64,000 nt of DNA from Bradyrhizobium sp. CCBAU 53351 (GCF_015291745.1 NZ_CP030060.1:496001-560000); one strand, 5' to 3'; positions 34,164 to 42,912 are shown, counted from the stretch's first letter. Numbers and translations are program-made. The notes: generated by a model from the sequence alone, not told the origin.

Positions 34164-34451
34164 TTATGGCTTGCCTTTCTTGGCTTTCGCCACAATGGCA
34201 TCCAGATCGACGGCGGACTTCGGGGCGGCGTGGCCCGAGGAGAGATTGCTGTCTGCATCGAGCTTGATGCCGAGAGCATCAAGGACGCGAAGGATGAGCC
34301 CGAGTTCTGCGCGCTGGTGGCCATGCTCGACTTCGATGATCCATTGGCGACTGACACCAACCTGTTTAGCTAGCGTCGACTGATCGAGCTTGAGGCGCTT
34401 GCGCCGGTCGCGGATGACGGCGCCAAGATCGGCTGCGGTACGTGTGAGCAT
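34164..34451 (-). CDS. Second HipB-like XRE regulator without an intact partner
   Basis: The 95-aa protein has an XRE helix-turn-helix, LGAVIRDRRKRLKLDQSTLAKQVGVSRQWIIEVEHGHQRAELGLILRVLDALG. A flexible tail ends VDLDAIVAKAKKGKP, the usual shape of HipB antitoxins with a C-terminal extension. It converges with the hipA pseudogene: directly downstream there is only hipA debris on the other strand, so no toxin partner is visible. Upstream lies its own set of four palindromic sites, suggesting live autoregulation. Confidence 0.85.
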   Translation of the reverse strand: MLTRTAADLGAVIRDRRKRLKLDQSTLAKQVGVSRQWIIEVEHGHQRAELGLILRVLDALGIKLDADSNLSSGHAAPKSAVDLDAIVAKAKKGKP

Positions 34452-34461
34452 GGAACATCCA

Positions 34462-34558
34462 AATGTCAGCGATCGCTTACATTACCGTGTCGCCGTTCGC
34501 TGACAATCGGAAATGTCAGCGTTTGACAACATTTTAGAATGTCGCCGATCGACGACAT
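34462..34558. promoter_or_regulatory. Four-site operator array upstream of the solitary HipB-like gene
   Basis: Four related inverted repeats follow each other at about 25-bp intervals. Site 1 is at 34462-34483 (AATGTCAGCG paired with CGCTTACATT, one mismatch). Site 2 is at 34488-34505 (TGTC ... TGACA). Site 3 is at 34512-34533 (TGTCA-N5-TGACA). Site 4 is at 34539-34558 (ATGTCG-N8-CGACAT, perfect arms). The common half-site is A(A)TGTC(A/G)GCG. They begin 11 bp upstream of the start codon, so bound protein would block the promoter. Confidence 0.75.
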
Positions 34559-34814
34559 CTGCGCCGGGATGTCCAATCATTTGAGACGCCGACAGCGGCT
34601 TAGTTTGGCATTGACCAAGCAAGCGGCGACCCCGCTCGACCGCAGCTGGGTTTTTTCCGCTTTTGGTTTTCCGACCGTTGCCAGGGACCTCGCCCGTTGA
34701 GAATCGACTTGGGGAGTTAAGTTGGGTTATGTGAACGTTTCGGTTGATCCATTGGTCACTTATGTCCTCTTCGGCCCTTTTTTGGATAGTTTCTTCGGAA
34801 CCATTCGAACCGTG

Positions 34815-34844
34815 TTGACATTGTGTACACGAATGCAATATAAC
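34815..34844 (+). promoter_or_regulatory. Sigma-70-type promoter with embedded palindrome for the tacA-like gene
   Basis: TTGACA (34815-34820), an 18-base spacer and TATAAC (34839-34844) form a near-consensus promoter 28 bases before the DUF1778 start, with GAGGAG as ribosome binding site. The spacer holds the palindrome GTGTACAC (34823-34830), which is a likely operator for autoregulation by the antitoxin (inference). Confidence 0.72.
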
Positions 34845-34872
34845 GCTTCATAAGAAGTGAGGAGTAACCGCA

Positions 34873-35187
34873 ATGGAAGCAGCACTACAGCGCCCTGCGG
34901 CGCGAGTAAGGTCGCGCCGCGTCCGGAGCGAAACCAATATCCACATTCGCGCTACCGCACAGGTAAAGCACTTGATCGATACCGCTGCAGTGGCGGTGGG
35001 CAAGACGCTTAGCGAATTCATGCTGGATAGTGCGCGGCAACATGCCATCGATGTGCTTTTGGACCAAAGGTTATTTGTCCTTGATCCAGAGAAGCACGAT
35101 GCCTTCTTGAATGCACTTGATAACCCGCCTCCGGCCGGGACCAAGTTGAAGGCACTGATGAAGCGTAAGCCGCTTTGGCAGAAGTAA
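34873..35187 (+). CDS. DUF1778 (TacA-like) antitoxin
   Basis: The 104-aa protein starts with a basic leader, then an RHH-type segment ETNIHIRATAQVKHLIDTAAVAVGKTLSEFMLDSARQHA. Its C-terminus reads LFVLDPEKHDAFLNALDNPPPAGTKLKALMKRKPLW, which in TacA proteins wraps and neutralises the acetyltransferase toxin. It overlaps the GNAT gene by 13 bases, the usual arrangement of this toxin-antitoxin class. The start at 34873 follows GAGGAG. Confidence 0.92.
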   Translation: MEAALQRPAARVRSRRVRSETNIHIRATAQVKHLIDTAAVAVGKTLSEFMLDSARQHAIDVLLDQRLFVLDPEKHDAFLNALDNPPPAGTKLKALMKRKPLWQK

Positions 35188-35702
35188 TCGAACATCCGAG
35201 GAAGCGTGCGGGCATAACCTCCCCCACGCTTCTCAAGCCGACGCATGACTTTAGCCGCTTTGATTGCGGTAATGAAGCCCTGACCGATTGGTTGAAGAAT
35301 CGCGCCCTCGACAGCGAGGGCAAGACTGCTCGCACCTATGTTGTTTGCGAGGGCAATTCGGTCGTAGGCTACTACTGCATCGCCTCTGGAAGTGTTGAGA
35401 GGGCTGCAATTCCCAAGCCGCCCATAAAAAGGCACGGACTCCCAAATCCCGTACCTGTAGCCATTATAGGCCGCTTGGCGCGAGATCTTACCTACAAGGG
35501 CAAGGGGCTCGGCCAAGACCTGCTTCAACATGCCCTCCACCAAATCGTTCACGCATCTGAAACGATCGGTATTCGCGCCATCCTGGTACACGCGATCGAT
35601 GAGAAGGCTGCCGCTTTTTGGAAAGAAGCGGAATTCATAGAAAGTCCGATTGGGTCCCGAACATTTTTCCTCCCTATCGAAACTGCCATCGACGCACTCT
35701 AA
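35175..35702 (+). CDS. GNAT-family acetyltransferase toxin (TacT-like)
   Basis: The 175-aa protein has the layout of TacT toxins, which acetylate aminoacyl-tRNA and stop translation. It shows FDCGNEALTDWLKNRA near 31, ARTYVVCEGNSVVGYYCIASGSV, and the acetyl-CoA loop RDLTYKGKGLGQDLLQHAL (a Q/RxxGxG/A-like P-loop). AAAFWKEAEFIESPIGSRTFFLPI is at the end, with the conserved Tyr position occupied by Phe (TFFLP). Translation starts at a TTG inside the antitoxin gene. The reading frame is intact, unlike its broken neighbours. Confidence 0.9.
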   Translation: MAEVIEHPRKRAGITSPTLLKPTHDFSRFDCGNEALTDWLKNRALDSEGKTARTYVVCEGNSVVGYYCIASGSVERAAIPKPPIKRHGLPNPVPVAIIGRLARDLTYKGKGLGQDLLQHALHQIVHASETIGIRAILVHAIDEKAAAFWKEAEFIESPIGSRTFFLPIETAIDAL

Positions 35703-36260
35703 TGGCGTCACAATCCAACTGCCCCAGTACCGAATGGCCGAGCCGCTCCTGGACCACCTTAGGCGCCGCAATTCAAGCCCGCCATCAACCTTGCGGTTTA
35801 TATATCAGCTCGCAAAGAAGTGCCGAAAGAGAGTGAAGCCCGGATATTTTGCGGCGTCCATGGCCTTCTCGTTGGAGCCTTACCTAACTTGGTGATACCG
35901 GCGGCGATTTGCACCGGTCACAGGGCCCCGTTTGACCATGTAATCGCGGGTGACGATCTCGACGTCCTTCACCGGACTGGAAACACCGATCCGAGATCGG
36001 GCTTGGGACATTGCAGCCTCCATTCACGCAACGCATTGAATGCGATCGGCGGCAATGGGACGAACGCTCCTCCGAGCCTGATTTCGGGCGGCCGAGCTGA
36101 TTGTATTCGTCGGCGCGCTCATGAACATGAAACTTACGCTTGGTGAAATCGACATTGACCCCTGCCTGCCCCACAATTCCGACGCGGAAAGGCCAGTGAA
36201 GATCACGGTCTGGGAAATTGAGCCTTGGCTGGAGTTGCTGCCGTTCACGGCGGCCGGAAT
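35703..36260 (-). pseudogene. Broken tyrosine integrase, catalytic-domain remnant
   Basis: Read on the minus strand, three frames together spell a phage-type integrase. They give VIFTGLSASELWG (box I, normally TGLRASE, so the catalytic Arg is Ser), VNVDFTKRKFHVHERADEYN then QLGRPKSGSEERS, KDVEIVTRDYMVKRGPVTGA, and KYPGFTLFRHFFAS. The last corresponds to the box II H-x-x-R region and is followed by a stop. Weak similarity to the LGHS segment continues towards 35703. The N-terminal DNA-binding part is absent. The element that carried the neighbouring toxin-antitoxin genes was probably once mobile. Confidence 0.75.
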
Positions 36261-36492
36261 CCGTGCGACGGTTTGGCGAAGGTCAACCTCAGACGCCCCA
36301 TCTCAAACGCGCAGAAACAGTTAGGCCGACAAAGGGATCACGCCTTCATTGCGAAGTCGCCAGCGCTTAACACCCATGATGGCCTTTGGCTCCGGTACCA
36401 TTGCCTCGTTTCGAGTGTTGCGCACCGGCCTTTACGAGCAGTGGACACTATCGAGCTATGTGGGCACGCGCTTCTGGCTGTCGGCGATTTGG

Positions 36493-37452
36493 CTACGTCT
36501 TTGCCTTGCGGCGGACGCTGGCGCGATGCCGGATCTCGACGAAACCATTCGGCTCCTTTTTGGAAACGATCTGGCGTAGGATTTCCAGAAGCATGTCGAT
36601 CACCTCGGATGCCACTCGCGTTGGCGGACGATCGGCAAGGTAAATGAGGTCCAGATCGCTTCTGATTTCGGGGGTGACAATGGGGCTGGCGCTCAAGACG
36701 CCAGTCTCGAGCTCGTATTTGACAGCGCCGAAGGGGAGGACAGCGGGAGCAAGGCCCTGTCGCACGAGGTCTTTCAGAAGGGTAACGGAATCGATCTCCA
36801 GCACCGTGGATACGGAGAGATTGAGGCCAGCGGCGCCCGCATCCAGCAAACTTCGGATCGGATTTTGAGCCGACGGAAGCAGCAGAGCATGTTCAAGGAG
36901 GCTCGCAAGGCCGACCGGATCGCCAGCGAACATCCCTGGTGGCCCGATGGCGAACAGCCGCTCGACGGCAAGGCACTCACTGACGAGGCGCGGGCTATCT
37001 GGCTGAAGGCCGTTGACTAATGCGACATCGATCGAGCCGGTCAGCACCCAGTTTTGCAAATAAGCGCTATATCCCTCAAGTAAGCGCGGACGAACGCGAG
37101 GCAGACGTTCGCGACAGGCCCTGATGAGCTCCGCTCCCGCCATGGCGATAACCGACGGCGTGGCTCCGATAATCACGTCGCCGGTCAGGTGTTTTCCTTC
37201 GGCCATGACCTCCTGACGAACAAGCTCCACGTCGCGCAGGATTTGGGATGCGCTTCGGTGCAGCATGAGGCCTGCTTCCGTCATCTGCATGCCTCTCCCG
37301 TCTCGGTCGAACAGCGGCGTTCGCAGTTCGTCTTCGAGAGCACTGATTGACCGGCTGATGGCAGGGCCTGCTACGCCGAGGTGAGCCGAAGCGCGGGCGA
37401 TGCTCTTCAGATCCGCGACGAAAACGAAGTACCGAAGCTGTCGTAGGTCCAT
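36493..37452 (-). CDS. LysR-family transcriptional regulator
   Basis: The 319-aa protein has the N-terminal winged helix MDLRQLRYFVFVADLKSIARASAHLGVAGPAISRSISALEDELRTPLFDRDGRG and a periplasmic-binding-like effector domain (90-290). It carries a long basic tail (HRASVRRKAKT). The start at 37452 gives the canonical LysR N-terminus. It lies between the decayed island and the second catabolic cluster, and its target is unclear because its upstream neighbour is 550 bp away. Confidence 0.93.
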   Translation of the reverse strand: MDLRQLRYFVFVADLKSIARASAHLGVAGPAISRSISALEDELRTPLFDRDGRGMQMTEAGLMLHRSASQILRDVELVRQEVMAEGKHLTGDVIIGATPSVIAMAGAELIRACRERLPRVRPRLLEGYSAYLQNWVLTGSIDVALVNGLQPDSPRLVSECLAVERLFAIGPPGMFAGDPVGLASLLEHALLLPSAQNPIRSLLDAGAAGLNLSVSTVLEIDSVTLLKDLVRQGLAPAVLPFGAVKYELETGVLSASPIVTPEIRSDLDLIYLADRPPTRVASEVIDMLLEILRQIVSKKEPNGFVEIRHRASVRRKAKT

Positions 37453-38005
37453 GGCTTATGAACGGGCGAATTGATACATAGCAAATGCCGTTCGGCTTGT
37501 GCGGACGGGACCGCGACAGCTCTGCAACCAACCGTCAAACCGAGCTTGCCGCATGAATTTTTGGCCCTCACATGTTAGCCACTCAGCTTATGCGAGCCTG
37601 GCAGAGCGCACCAGTAGACGTTGGTTTCTTCCTCGCCCATTCGCCAGCTAGCTTGGGCAAACGCATCGCAAGGGCGGCGGCTGCCGAGCTCTCCGGCATC
37701 GTAGGTATGAATGGGTCTGCGGGGCCTGAACGGCGATCTGCGAAAAGGACCGCGAGAACGTGCTTCGTTGAGCCGCAATCCGCAGGACCCCTTTCCGACC
37801 TTGACGCCTGGTGAGCAAGGATGGCAAGGCGCGTGCGGCGGCAACTCTTTCGACCGCGGCTCGTTCTCGCCCAGTGCAAGTTGGATATTCGGCAATGTCA
37901 GTCCGAGCGTCTCAAGCCTGAGGAGACTAAATCGCAGCTAGGCAGCAGGATAATCAACTAGTATTGTATGATACCAATTACCGAATTAGTACAAGGAATT
38001 ACTGC
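37453..38005. other. Intergenic region between lysR and gntR
   Basis: About 550 bases with frames on both strands (up to about 105 codons, for example minus 37575-37895). None resembles a protein family or has a ribosome binding site. The right end is AT-rich and holds the gntR promoter, including a GTAT-N6-ATAC inverted repeat at 37961-37974. Confidence 0.45.
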
Positions 38006-38800
38006 GTGAAGGTTTCCAAAGTCCAGCGCGTACCGGCCAAGGCCGCACCGCTCCGGCAACAGGTCGCAAGCAATCTGCGCACCGCCATCATTGATGGCCG
38101 CTTTCAACCAGGCGAGCGGTTGAAGGAAGGCGAGCTGTGTGCATGGACCGGCGTCAGTAGGACTGCCGTCCGTGAAGCCCTGCGGCAACTGGAGGCCGAG
38201 GGCATCGTCGACAACATCCCCAATCAAGGACCCGTGGTGGCGCGGGTATCCCCCGACGAGGCGCGGCAACACTATGAAGTCAGGGGTATGCTGGAAGGGC
38301 TGACGGCAAGGACCGCCGCCGAGCGGATCTCTGAGCGCGAAATCAAGGACTTGCACCGGCTCAAACGAGATTTGGACCGCGCCTTCAAATCAGGTAGCGT
38401 TGCTAAGGTGCTCGAATGCAAGAATCAGCTCGACGAATTCCTGATGAGCGTTTCGGCCAACAGCGTCGTCAAGGGCTTCGTGAGCGTCATTCGCGCACGT
38501 CTCAGCTATCTTCGTCCCATTGTTCTGTCGCAGCCCGAACGCCTGAAGGAAAACGCTGTCGAGGTCCATGCGATAATCGACGCGATCATCACACGGAAGC
38601 CGCAGGCGGCGTGGCAGGCTGCCGTCAATCACGTCAACATGGGCGCGAGAGCAACCCTCAAGGTGCTGGAGCAGCTGGAGGTGGCGGCGGAACACCAGGC
38701 CGCGCTGGACGCGGAAGCCGCGCTTCGGGCGAAACGTCCGCGGGGACGGCCGCGCCGTGACGCGGCACCAAATAATCCGGTCGGTAGGGTGACGATGTAA
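38006..38800 (+). CDS. GntR-family (FadR/FCD-type) transcriptional regulator
   Basis: The 264-aa protein has a GntR winged helix, LRQQVASNLRTAIIDGRFQPGERLKEGELCAWTGVSRTAVREALRQLEAEGIV. An all-helical FCD effector domain follows (RGMLEGLTARTAA, then N-x3-D and H-rich positions such as VEVHAIIDAI and AVNHVNMGAR, likely metal ligands). A low-complexity basic tail KRPRGRPRR, an AT-hook-like motif, ends it. I chose the GTG at 38006, behind AAGGAA. It is the likely regulator of the decarboxylase/dehydrogenase cluster. Confidence 0.92.
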   Translation: MKVSKVQRVPAKAAPLRQQVASNLRTAIIDGRFQPGERLKEGELCAWTGVSRTAVREALRQLEAEGIVDNIPNQGPVVARVSPDEARQHYEVRGMLEGLTARTAAERISEREIKDLHRLKRDLDRAFKSGSVAKVLECKNQLDEFLMSVSANSVVKGFVSVIRARLSYLRPIVLSQPERLKENAVEVHAIIDAIITRKPQAAWQAAVNHVNMGARATLKVLEQLEVAAEHQAALDAEAALRAKRPRGRPRRDAAPNNPVGRVTM

Positions 38801-38827
38801 AAACCGGTCCGCGCGATGGTCTATCTG

Positions 38828-39799
38828 CTATCCACCCTCGGCCTGGAGACCGTTGTCTCGAACCACCTGCCCCCAAATATGCGCCTGCTCCGCGTAAAAG
38901 TTGCGCATGTAGTCCGGATCGCTCGCAGCGACCGTCAGCCCCATCGCGTTGATCCGTCCCGTCACGCTGGCGTCCTTCAGAACCGCGCGCATCTCTGTAT
39001 TGAAACGCGCGATGATCTGTTTGGGCGTCTTCCCGGGCGCATACAGTCCCCACCAAGGCGTCGCGACGAGATCGGGAAACCCGCTTTCGGCGAGCGTCGG
39101 TACGTCGGGAAGGGTCGGGTGGCGTGTTGCGCCGGTCTGAGCGAGAGGGCGCAGCAACTTGGCGTCGATCTGGCTGTTGAGCACCGTGGTCGCTGCGATG
39201 ATCAGGTCAATATGTCCCGCAATCGCGTCGTTCACCGCGGGGGCTGCTCCCTTATAGGCAACGTGGCTCCACTGCGCGCCGGAGCGTTTGGCAAGCAGCA
39301 GCATCGTGAGATGGCCAAGACTCGCCGTTCCAGCCGACGCAAATGCGAAGCCGCCCTGCTTGGCTTTCGACGCAGCGATCAACTCAGCCAAAGTCTGGTA
39401 AGGGCGTGACGGCTGACAGGCAATGATGTTCGGCGCCGTACCGACCAGCATGACCGGATCCAGATCTGTCTCGGAATTATATGGCAGGCTCGGCTGCGTC
39501 ACCGGGTTGGTCGCGTGAGTATCGAATACGAACAGCCACGTGCGGCCATCTGGCGGTGACTTCGCCACTGCCGCCGCGCCGATGCTGCCCGCTGCGCCCG
39601 GACGGTTTTCGATGATGATCGTCGTTCCCAGTCTCTGCTGCAAACCCGGCTGAACCAGACGGGCGATAGCGTCCAGCGTTCCGCCGGCAGGAAACGGGAT
39701 GATGAACTTCATCTGACCCGCAGGCCAGTCCTCTGCCCTGGCAACAAAGGGGGTGGCGAGTGCGCCGGCGAGCACGGCACGTCGTGTCAGTTGTCCCAT
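38828..39799 (-). CDS. Tripartite tricarboxylate transporter (TctC/Bug-type) binding protein
   Basis: The 323-aa product has a Tat- or Sec-type signal (MGQLTRRAVLAGALATPFVARA). The Bug-family pattern follows: KFIIPFPAGGTLDAIARLVQPGLQQRLGTTIIIENRPGAAGSIGAAAVAKSPPDG. Such proteins bind carboxylates in the periplasm. No TctA/TctB membrane genes are near, so it is an orphan, common in this family. It converges with gntR (27 bp between stop codons) and lies 101 bp after the amidohydrolase. Confidence 0.93.
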   Translation of the reverse strand: MGQLTRRAVLAGALATPFVARAEDWPAGQMKFIIPFPAGGTLDAIARLVQPGLQQRLGTTIIIENRPGAAGSIGAAAVAKSPPDGRTWLFVFDTHATNPVTQPSLPYNSETDLDPVMLVGTAPNIIACQPSRPYQTLAELIAASKAKQGGFAFASAGTASLGHLTMLLLAKRSGAQWSHVAYKGAAPAVNDAIAGHIDLIIAATTVLNSQIDAKLLRPLAQTGATRHPTLPDVPTLAESGFPDLVATPWWGLYAPGKTPKQIIARFNTEMRAVLKDASVTGRINAMGLTVAASDPDYMRNFYAEQAHIWGQVVRDNGLQAEGG

Positions 39800-39900
39800 G
39801 TGTTTCTCCCGAGGTGATGATCGAGAACAAGACTTCGGACCAACAGTTCGGGGGGTGGCCCAGGACGGCATGCAAGCGTCGCCGGCCCCGCCCATTCTCC

Positions 39901-41271
39901 TTATCGCTGCGCAAACGTTGCGATCGGCCCTGCAACAGGTTTTCCGCGGTGCCAGACCGCCGAGATCTTGTGGACGTTGGCTATGTCGGCCGATGGATCG
40001 GCGTCGAGCACGACGAGATCGGCGAGCTTGCCAGCTAGCAGGACACCGCGGTCATCCAGCTTGAGCAGCTTCGCCGCGCCGCTGGTCGCGATGGTCAGCG
40101 CCTGCATCGGCGTGAGGCCGGCTTCAACCATGAGATCGAGCTCACGATGTTCGGCAATGCCGGGGAAACGCAGGCCCACGCCGGAATCGGATCCGAACCC
40201 GATGCCGATACCTGCCTTGTAAAGCGTCATCAGGTTCTTCTGGTTCATCGCCAGCGCCTTGCGGGCGCGCTCGGAAGCTGGTGCGTCATGGACCTTCTGC
40301 TGCCAAGCCGGATCCTCCAATTGCGTCTTCACGGCGGGATCCAGTGCCCGGTTCACGAACGGATCCGCCGAGACCTGCGGCTTGTCGGCAAAAATGAAAT
40401 TTGAATCGTCGAGCGCCAAGGTGGGAACGTACCAGGCGGCATTCTTCTTCATCAATTCGATCGTCGGCGGATCGATCTCTTTGTCACGGATGCCGTGCGC
40501 CAGAATGTCAGCGCCGGCCTTCAGGGCGGCCTGAGCATCTTCGAGGTCGTTGATGTGGAAGGCGACCCGAAGCGCGTTCTTGTGGGCCTCGTCGACGGCG
40601 GCGGTATAGACCTCCGGCTTCACTTTGACTGGCAGCAGCTTGCCGAAGTCGTCAAGCCAGATCTTGATCAGGTCGGTCTTGCGTCCCGCCATCTCCCTCA
40701 CCGCTTCGCGCGCTGCGTCGGGCGTATCCGGGCGATAGATCTGGTTCGGGCCGACGGGAACGATCGCCACGGGCGGTGCTCCCATCGCAACCCCAATGCC
40801 GCGGTCGGCGCCAAAGATGTCGGCCCCTGGCGCCTTGCCGGCATGTAGATCCGCTCGCAGATCGTAGAATTCAGGTGCGTTCAGGCCCAGCGACGTGATC
40901 GTGGTGACGCCATAGGCCTCCCACTGTCGAAGTTGGGACAAGATGTAGTCGCGATTATAGTTGTCCGGACTCGCCTTGAGGCCCCTGACGATACCCACAT
41001 GGGAATGATCCGAGATCATGCCGGGGATGATGGACTTGCCCTTGAGGTCAACGACATCGGCATCGGATGGCACCGGCACCGCCGTTACGGACCCAACGGC
41101 CGCGATGCGTCCGTCGCGAATGACCAAGACGGAATCGGGAAGCGGCTTTCCACCCGCTCCGTCGATCAGAGTGGCTCCCTTCAGGACGACTGACTTTGTT
41201 TGCGCCTGTCCCGGCATGCCCGATAGACACAGGCCCGCGATGGCCAAGATGACGACCGATGCGGCTCTCAT
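39901..41271 (-). CDS. Secreted metal-dependent amidohydrolase
   Basis: The 456-aa protein has a signal peptide (VVILAIAGLCLSGMPGQAQ) and the imidazolonepropionase-like amidohydrolase fold. Likely metal or catalytic residues are in DHSHVG (HxH near 88-92), DLIKIWLDD (Lys), VAFHIND, ILAHGIRD and FGSDSGVG (Asp). These periplasmic enzymes cleave amide or cyclic C-N bonds, sometimes of peptides or xenobiotics. The start at 41271 follows GGGAGGAG. It may generate the acid used by the downstream oxidative steps (inference). Confidence 0.92.
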   Translation of the reverse strand: MRAASVVILAIAGLCLSGMPGQAQTKSVVLKGATLIDGAGGKPLPDSVLVIRDGRIAAVGSVTAVPVPSDADVVDLKGKSIIPGMISDHSHVGIVRGLKASPDNYNRDYILSQLRQWEAYGVTTITSLGLNAPEFYDLRADLHAGKAPGADIFGADRGIGVAMGAPPVAIVPVGPNQIYRPDTPDAAREAVREMAGRKTDLIKIWLDDFGKLLPVKVKPEVYTAAVDEAHKNALRVAFHINDLEDAQAALKAGADILAHGIRDKEIDPPTIELMKKNAAWYVPTLALDDSNFIFADKPQVSADPFVNRALDPAVKTQLEDPAWQQKVHDAPASERARKALAMNQKNLMTLYKAGIGIGFGSDSGVGLRFPGIAEHRELDLMVEAGLTPMQALTIATSGAAKLLKLDDRGVLLAGKLADLVVLDADPSADIANVHKISAVWHRGKPVAGPIATFAQR

Positions 41272-41330
41272 GCGGCGCTCCTCCCTGTTTCCTCGTTCCC
41301 CACGGGTTGGTCCCAGGGGCCATTAAATCT

Positions 41331-41342
41331 TATAGTACTATA
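41331..41342. promoter_or_regulatory. Perfect 12-bp palindrome upstream of the amidohydrolase
   Basis: TATAGTACTATA is an exact palindrome 60 bp upstream of the amidohydrolase start, in AT-rich DNA between that gene and the end of the aldehyde dehydrogenase gene. It is a candidate operator or part of the promoter. It resembles, only loosely, the AT-rich GTA/TAC-centred sites in front of other genes of this cluster. Confidence 0.5.
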
Positions 41343-41402
41343 TTACGAGCAATTAGCAATTGATCCCGAGACGATGCGCCCTGGATCACCTAACTCAGCG
41401 AT

Positions 41403-42878
41403 TTATCGCAGCACGAACGGATAGGGCTCGTCGCCGCTGCTCATCCAGACGGTCTTGGTCTGCATGTATTCGTTGATGGCCTCGATGCCGTTTTCGCGAC
41501 CGAGACCGCTGCGCTTGTAACCGCCGAACGGGGCCATGTAGCTCACCGTGCGGTAGGTATTGACCCAGACCATGCCGGCCTTTAGCCGGTCAGCCATGAC
41601 ATGGGCGCGCTTCATGTTCTGCGTCCAGACGCCTGCGGCCAGACCAAAGAGGATGTCGTTGCCGATCTCGACGGCTTCCTCCTCATCGCGAAATGGGATC
41701 ACGGACAGGATCGGGCCGAACACCTCCTCCTGCGCGATCCTCATGCTGTTCTTGACGCCGGTGAAGACCGTGGGCTCGACGAAGAGACCCTTGCCGCATT
41801 CCGGCCGATGGGCACGATCGCCTCCGAGTGCCAGATGCGCGCCATCCTTCTTGCCGATCTCCATATAGGCGAGGACCTTGTCGAACTGCGGCCGGTTGGC
41901 GACCGGCCCGACCTGTGTTTCGTTCTGCATTGGATCGCCCATCTTGATCGTGGCCGCCGCCTTCAGGAGCTTTTCGACGAAGGCGTCGTGGACAGATTCC
42001 TGTACCAGCATTCGCGAACCGGCGATGCACGCCTGCCCGACGGCCGCGAAGATTCCGGCAATGGCGCCGTTGACCGCATTGTCGAGATTGGCGTCGTCGA
42101 ACACGATATTGGGCGACTTGCCGCCCAGCTCCAGGCTGACGCGTTTCAGGCCGCGCGCAGCGCCCTTGTAGATCTTCTGGCCGGTGGCATCGGAGCCGGT
42201 GAACGCGACCTTGGCGACCTGAGGATGCTCGACCAGCGCCGGCCCGACCTCATTGCCAAAGCCGGTAACCACGTTGATGACCCCAGGGGGGAAGCCCGCC
42301 TCCTCCACCAGCGCCATCATCTCGAGGAGCGATGCGGAGGTGAATTCCGAGGGCTTGAGCACCACGGTATTTCCGGCCGCCAGCGCCGGCGCAAGCTTCC
42401 AGGCGACCAGCATCAACGGCGAATTCCAGGGGATGATACCGACGACGACGCCGACCGGCTCGTGCTTGGTGTAGGTGAACATGTTGGGCTTGTCGATCGG
42501 GATGACCGAGCCCTGAATCTTGTCCGCGAGGCCGCCGAAGTAATAGTACCATTGCGGAATGTAATTGAGCTGCCCTCGCATCTCGCTGATCAGCTTGCCG
42601 TTGTCCCTCACTTCGATCTCGGCGAGCCGCTCTGCATTCGCCGCGATCAGGTCCCCCAGCTTGCGCATCAGCGCGCCGCGCTGCGTTGCATTCAGCTTGG
42701 GCCACGGCCCCACATTCATCGCCCGATGCGCCGCCTGGACTGCGCGCGCGGCATCCTCGGCATTGCCGCGCGGGATCAACGCCCATGGCTCGGCGGTGTA
42801 GGGATTCATGGTCTCGAACCACTCGCCCGAGGCCGGATCCTCCCACTTTCCACCGATATACATCTGGTACTTCTTCAC
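41403..42878 (-). CDS. NAD(P)-dependent aldehyde dehydrogenase
   Basis: This 491-aa ALDH-superfamily enzyme carries the Rossmann region IIPWNSPLMLVAWKLAPALAAGNTVVLKPSEFTS, FTGSDATGQKIYKGAA, the catalytic Glu in LELGGKSPNIVF and the catalytic Cys in AVGQACIAGSR. EEVFGPILSVIPF is near 390. I chose the GTG at 42878 behind GGGAGG. The longer frame to 42914 starts inside the operator. It oxidises an aldehyde to an acid, probably the aldehyde made by the divergently encoded ThDP enzyme. Confidence 0.95.
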   Translation of the reverse strand: MKKYQMYIGGKWEDPASGEWFETMNPYTAEPWALIPRGNAEDAARAVQAAHRAMNVGPWPKLNATQRGALMRKLGDLIAANAERLAEIEVRDNGKLISEMRGQLNYIPQWYYYFGGLADKIQGSVIPIDKPNMFTYTKHEPVGVVVGIIPWNSPLMLVAWKLAPALAAGNTVVLKPSEFTSASLLEMMALVEEAGFPPGVINVVTGFGNEVGPALVEHPQVAKVAFTGSDATGQKIYKGAARGLKRVSLELGGKSPNIVFDDANLDNAVNGAIAGIFAAVGQACIAGSRMLVQESVHDAFVEKLLKAAATIKMGDPMQNETQVGPVANRPQFDKVLAYMEIGKKDGAHLALGGDRAHRPECGKGLFVEPTVFTGVKNSMRIAQEEVFGPILSVIPFRDEEEAVEIGNDILFGLAAGVWTQNMKRAHVMADRLKAGMVWVNTYRTVSYMAPFGGYKRSGLGRENGIEAINEYMQTKTVWMSSGDEPYPFVLR

Positions 42879-42912
42879 GGAACGCCTCCCTGCAGCATAA
42901 ATATCTGGAATC

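Noticed and set aside
34848..35771. A 307-codon minus-strand frame opposite the TacA/TacT-like pair
   Set aside because: Antisense to two recognisable genes. Only its first codons overlap the integrase remnant.
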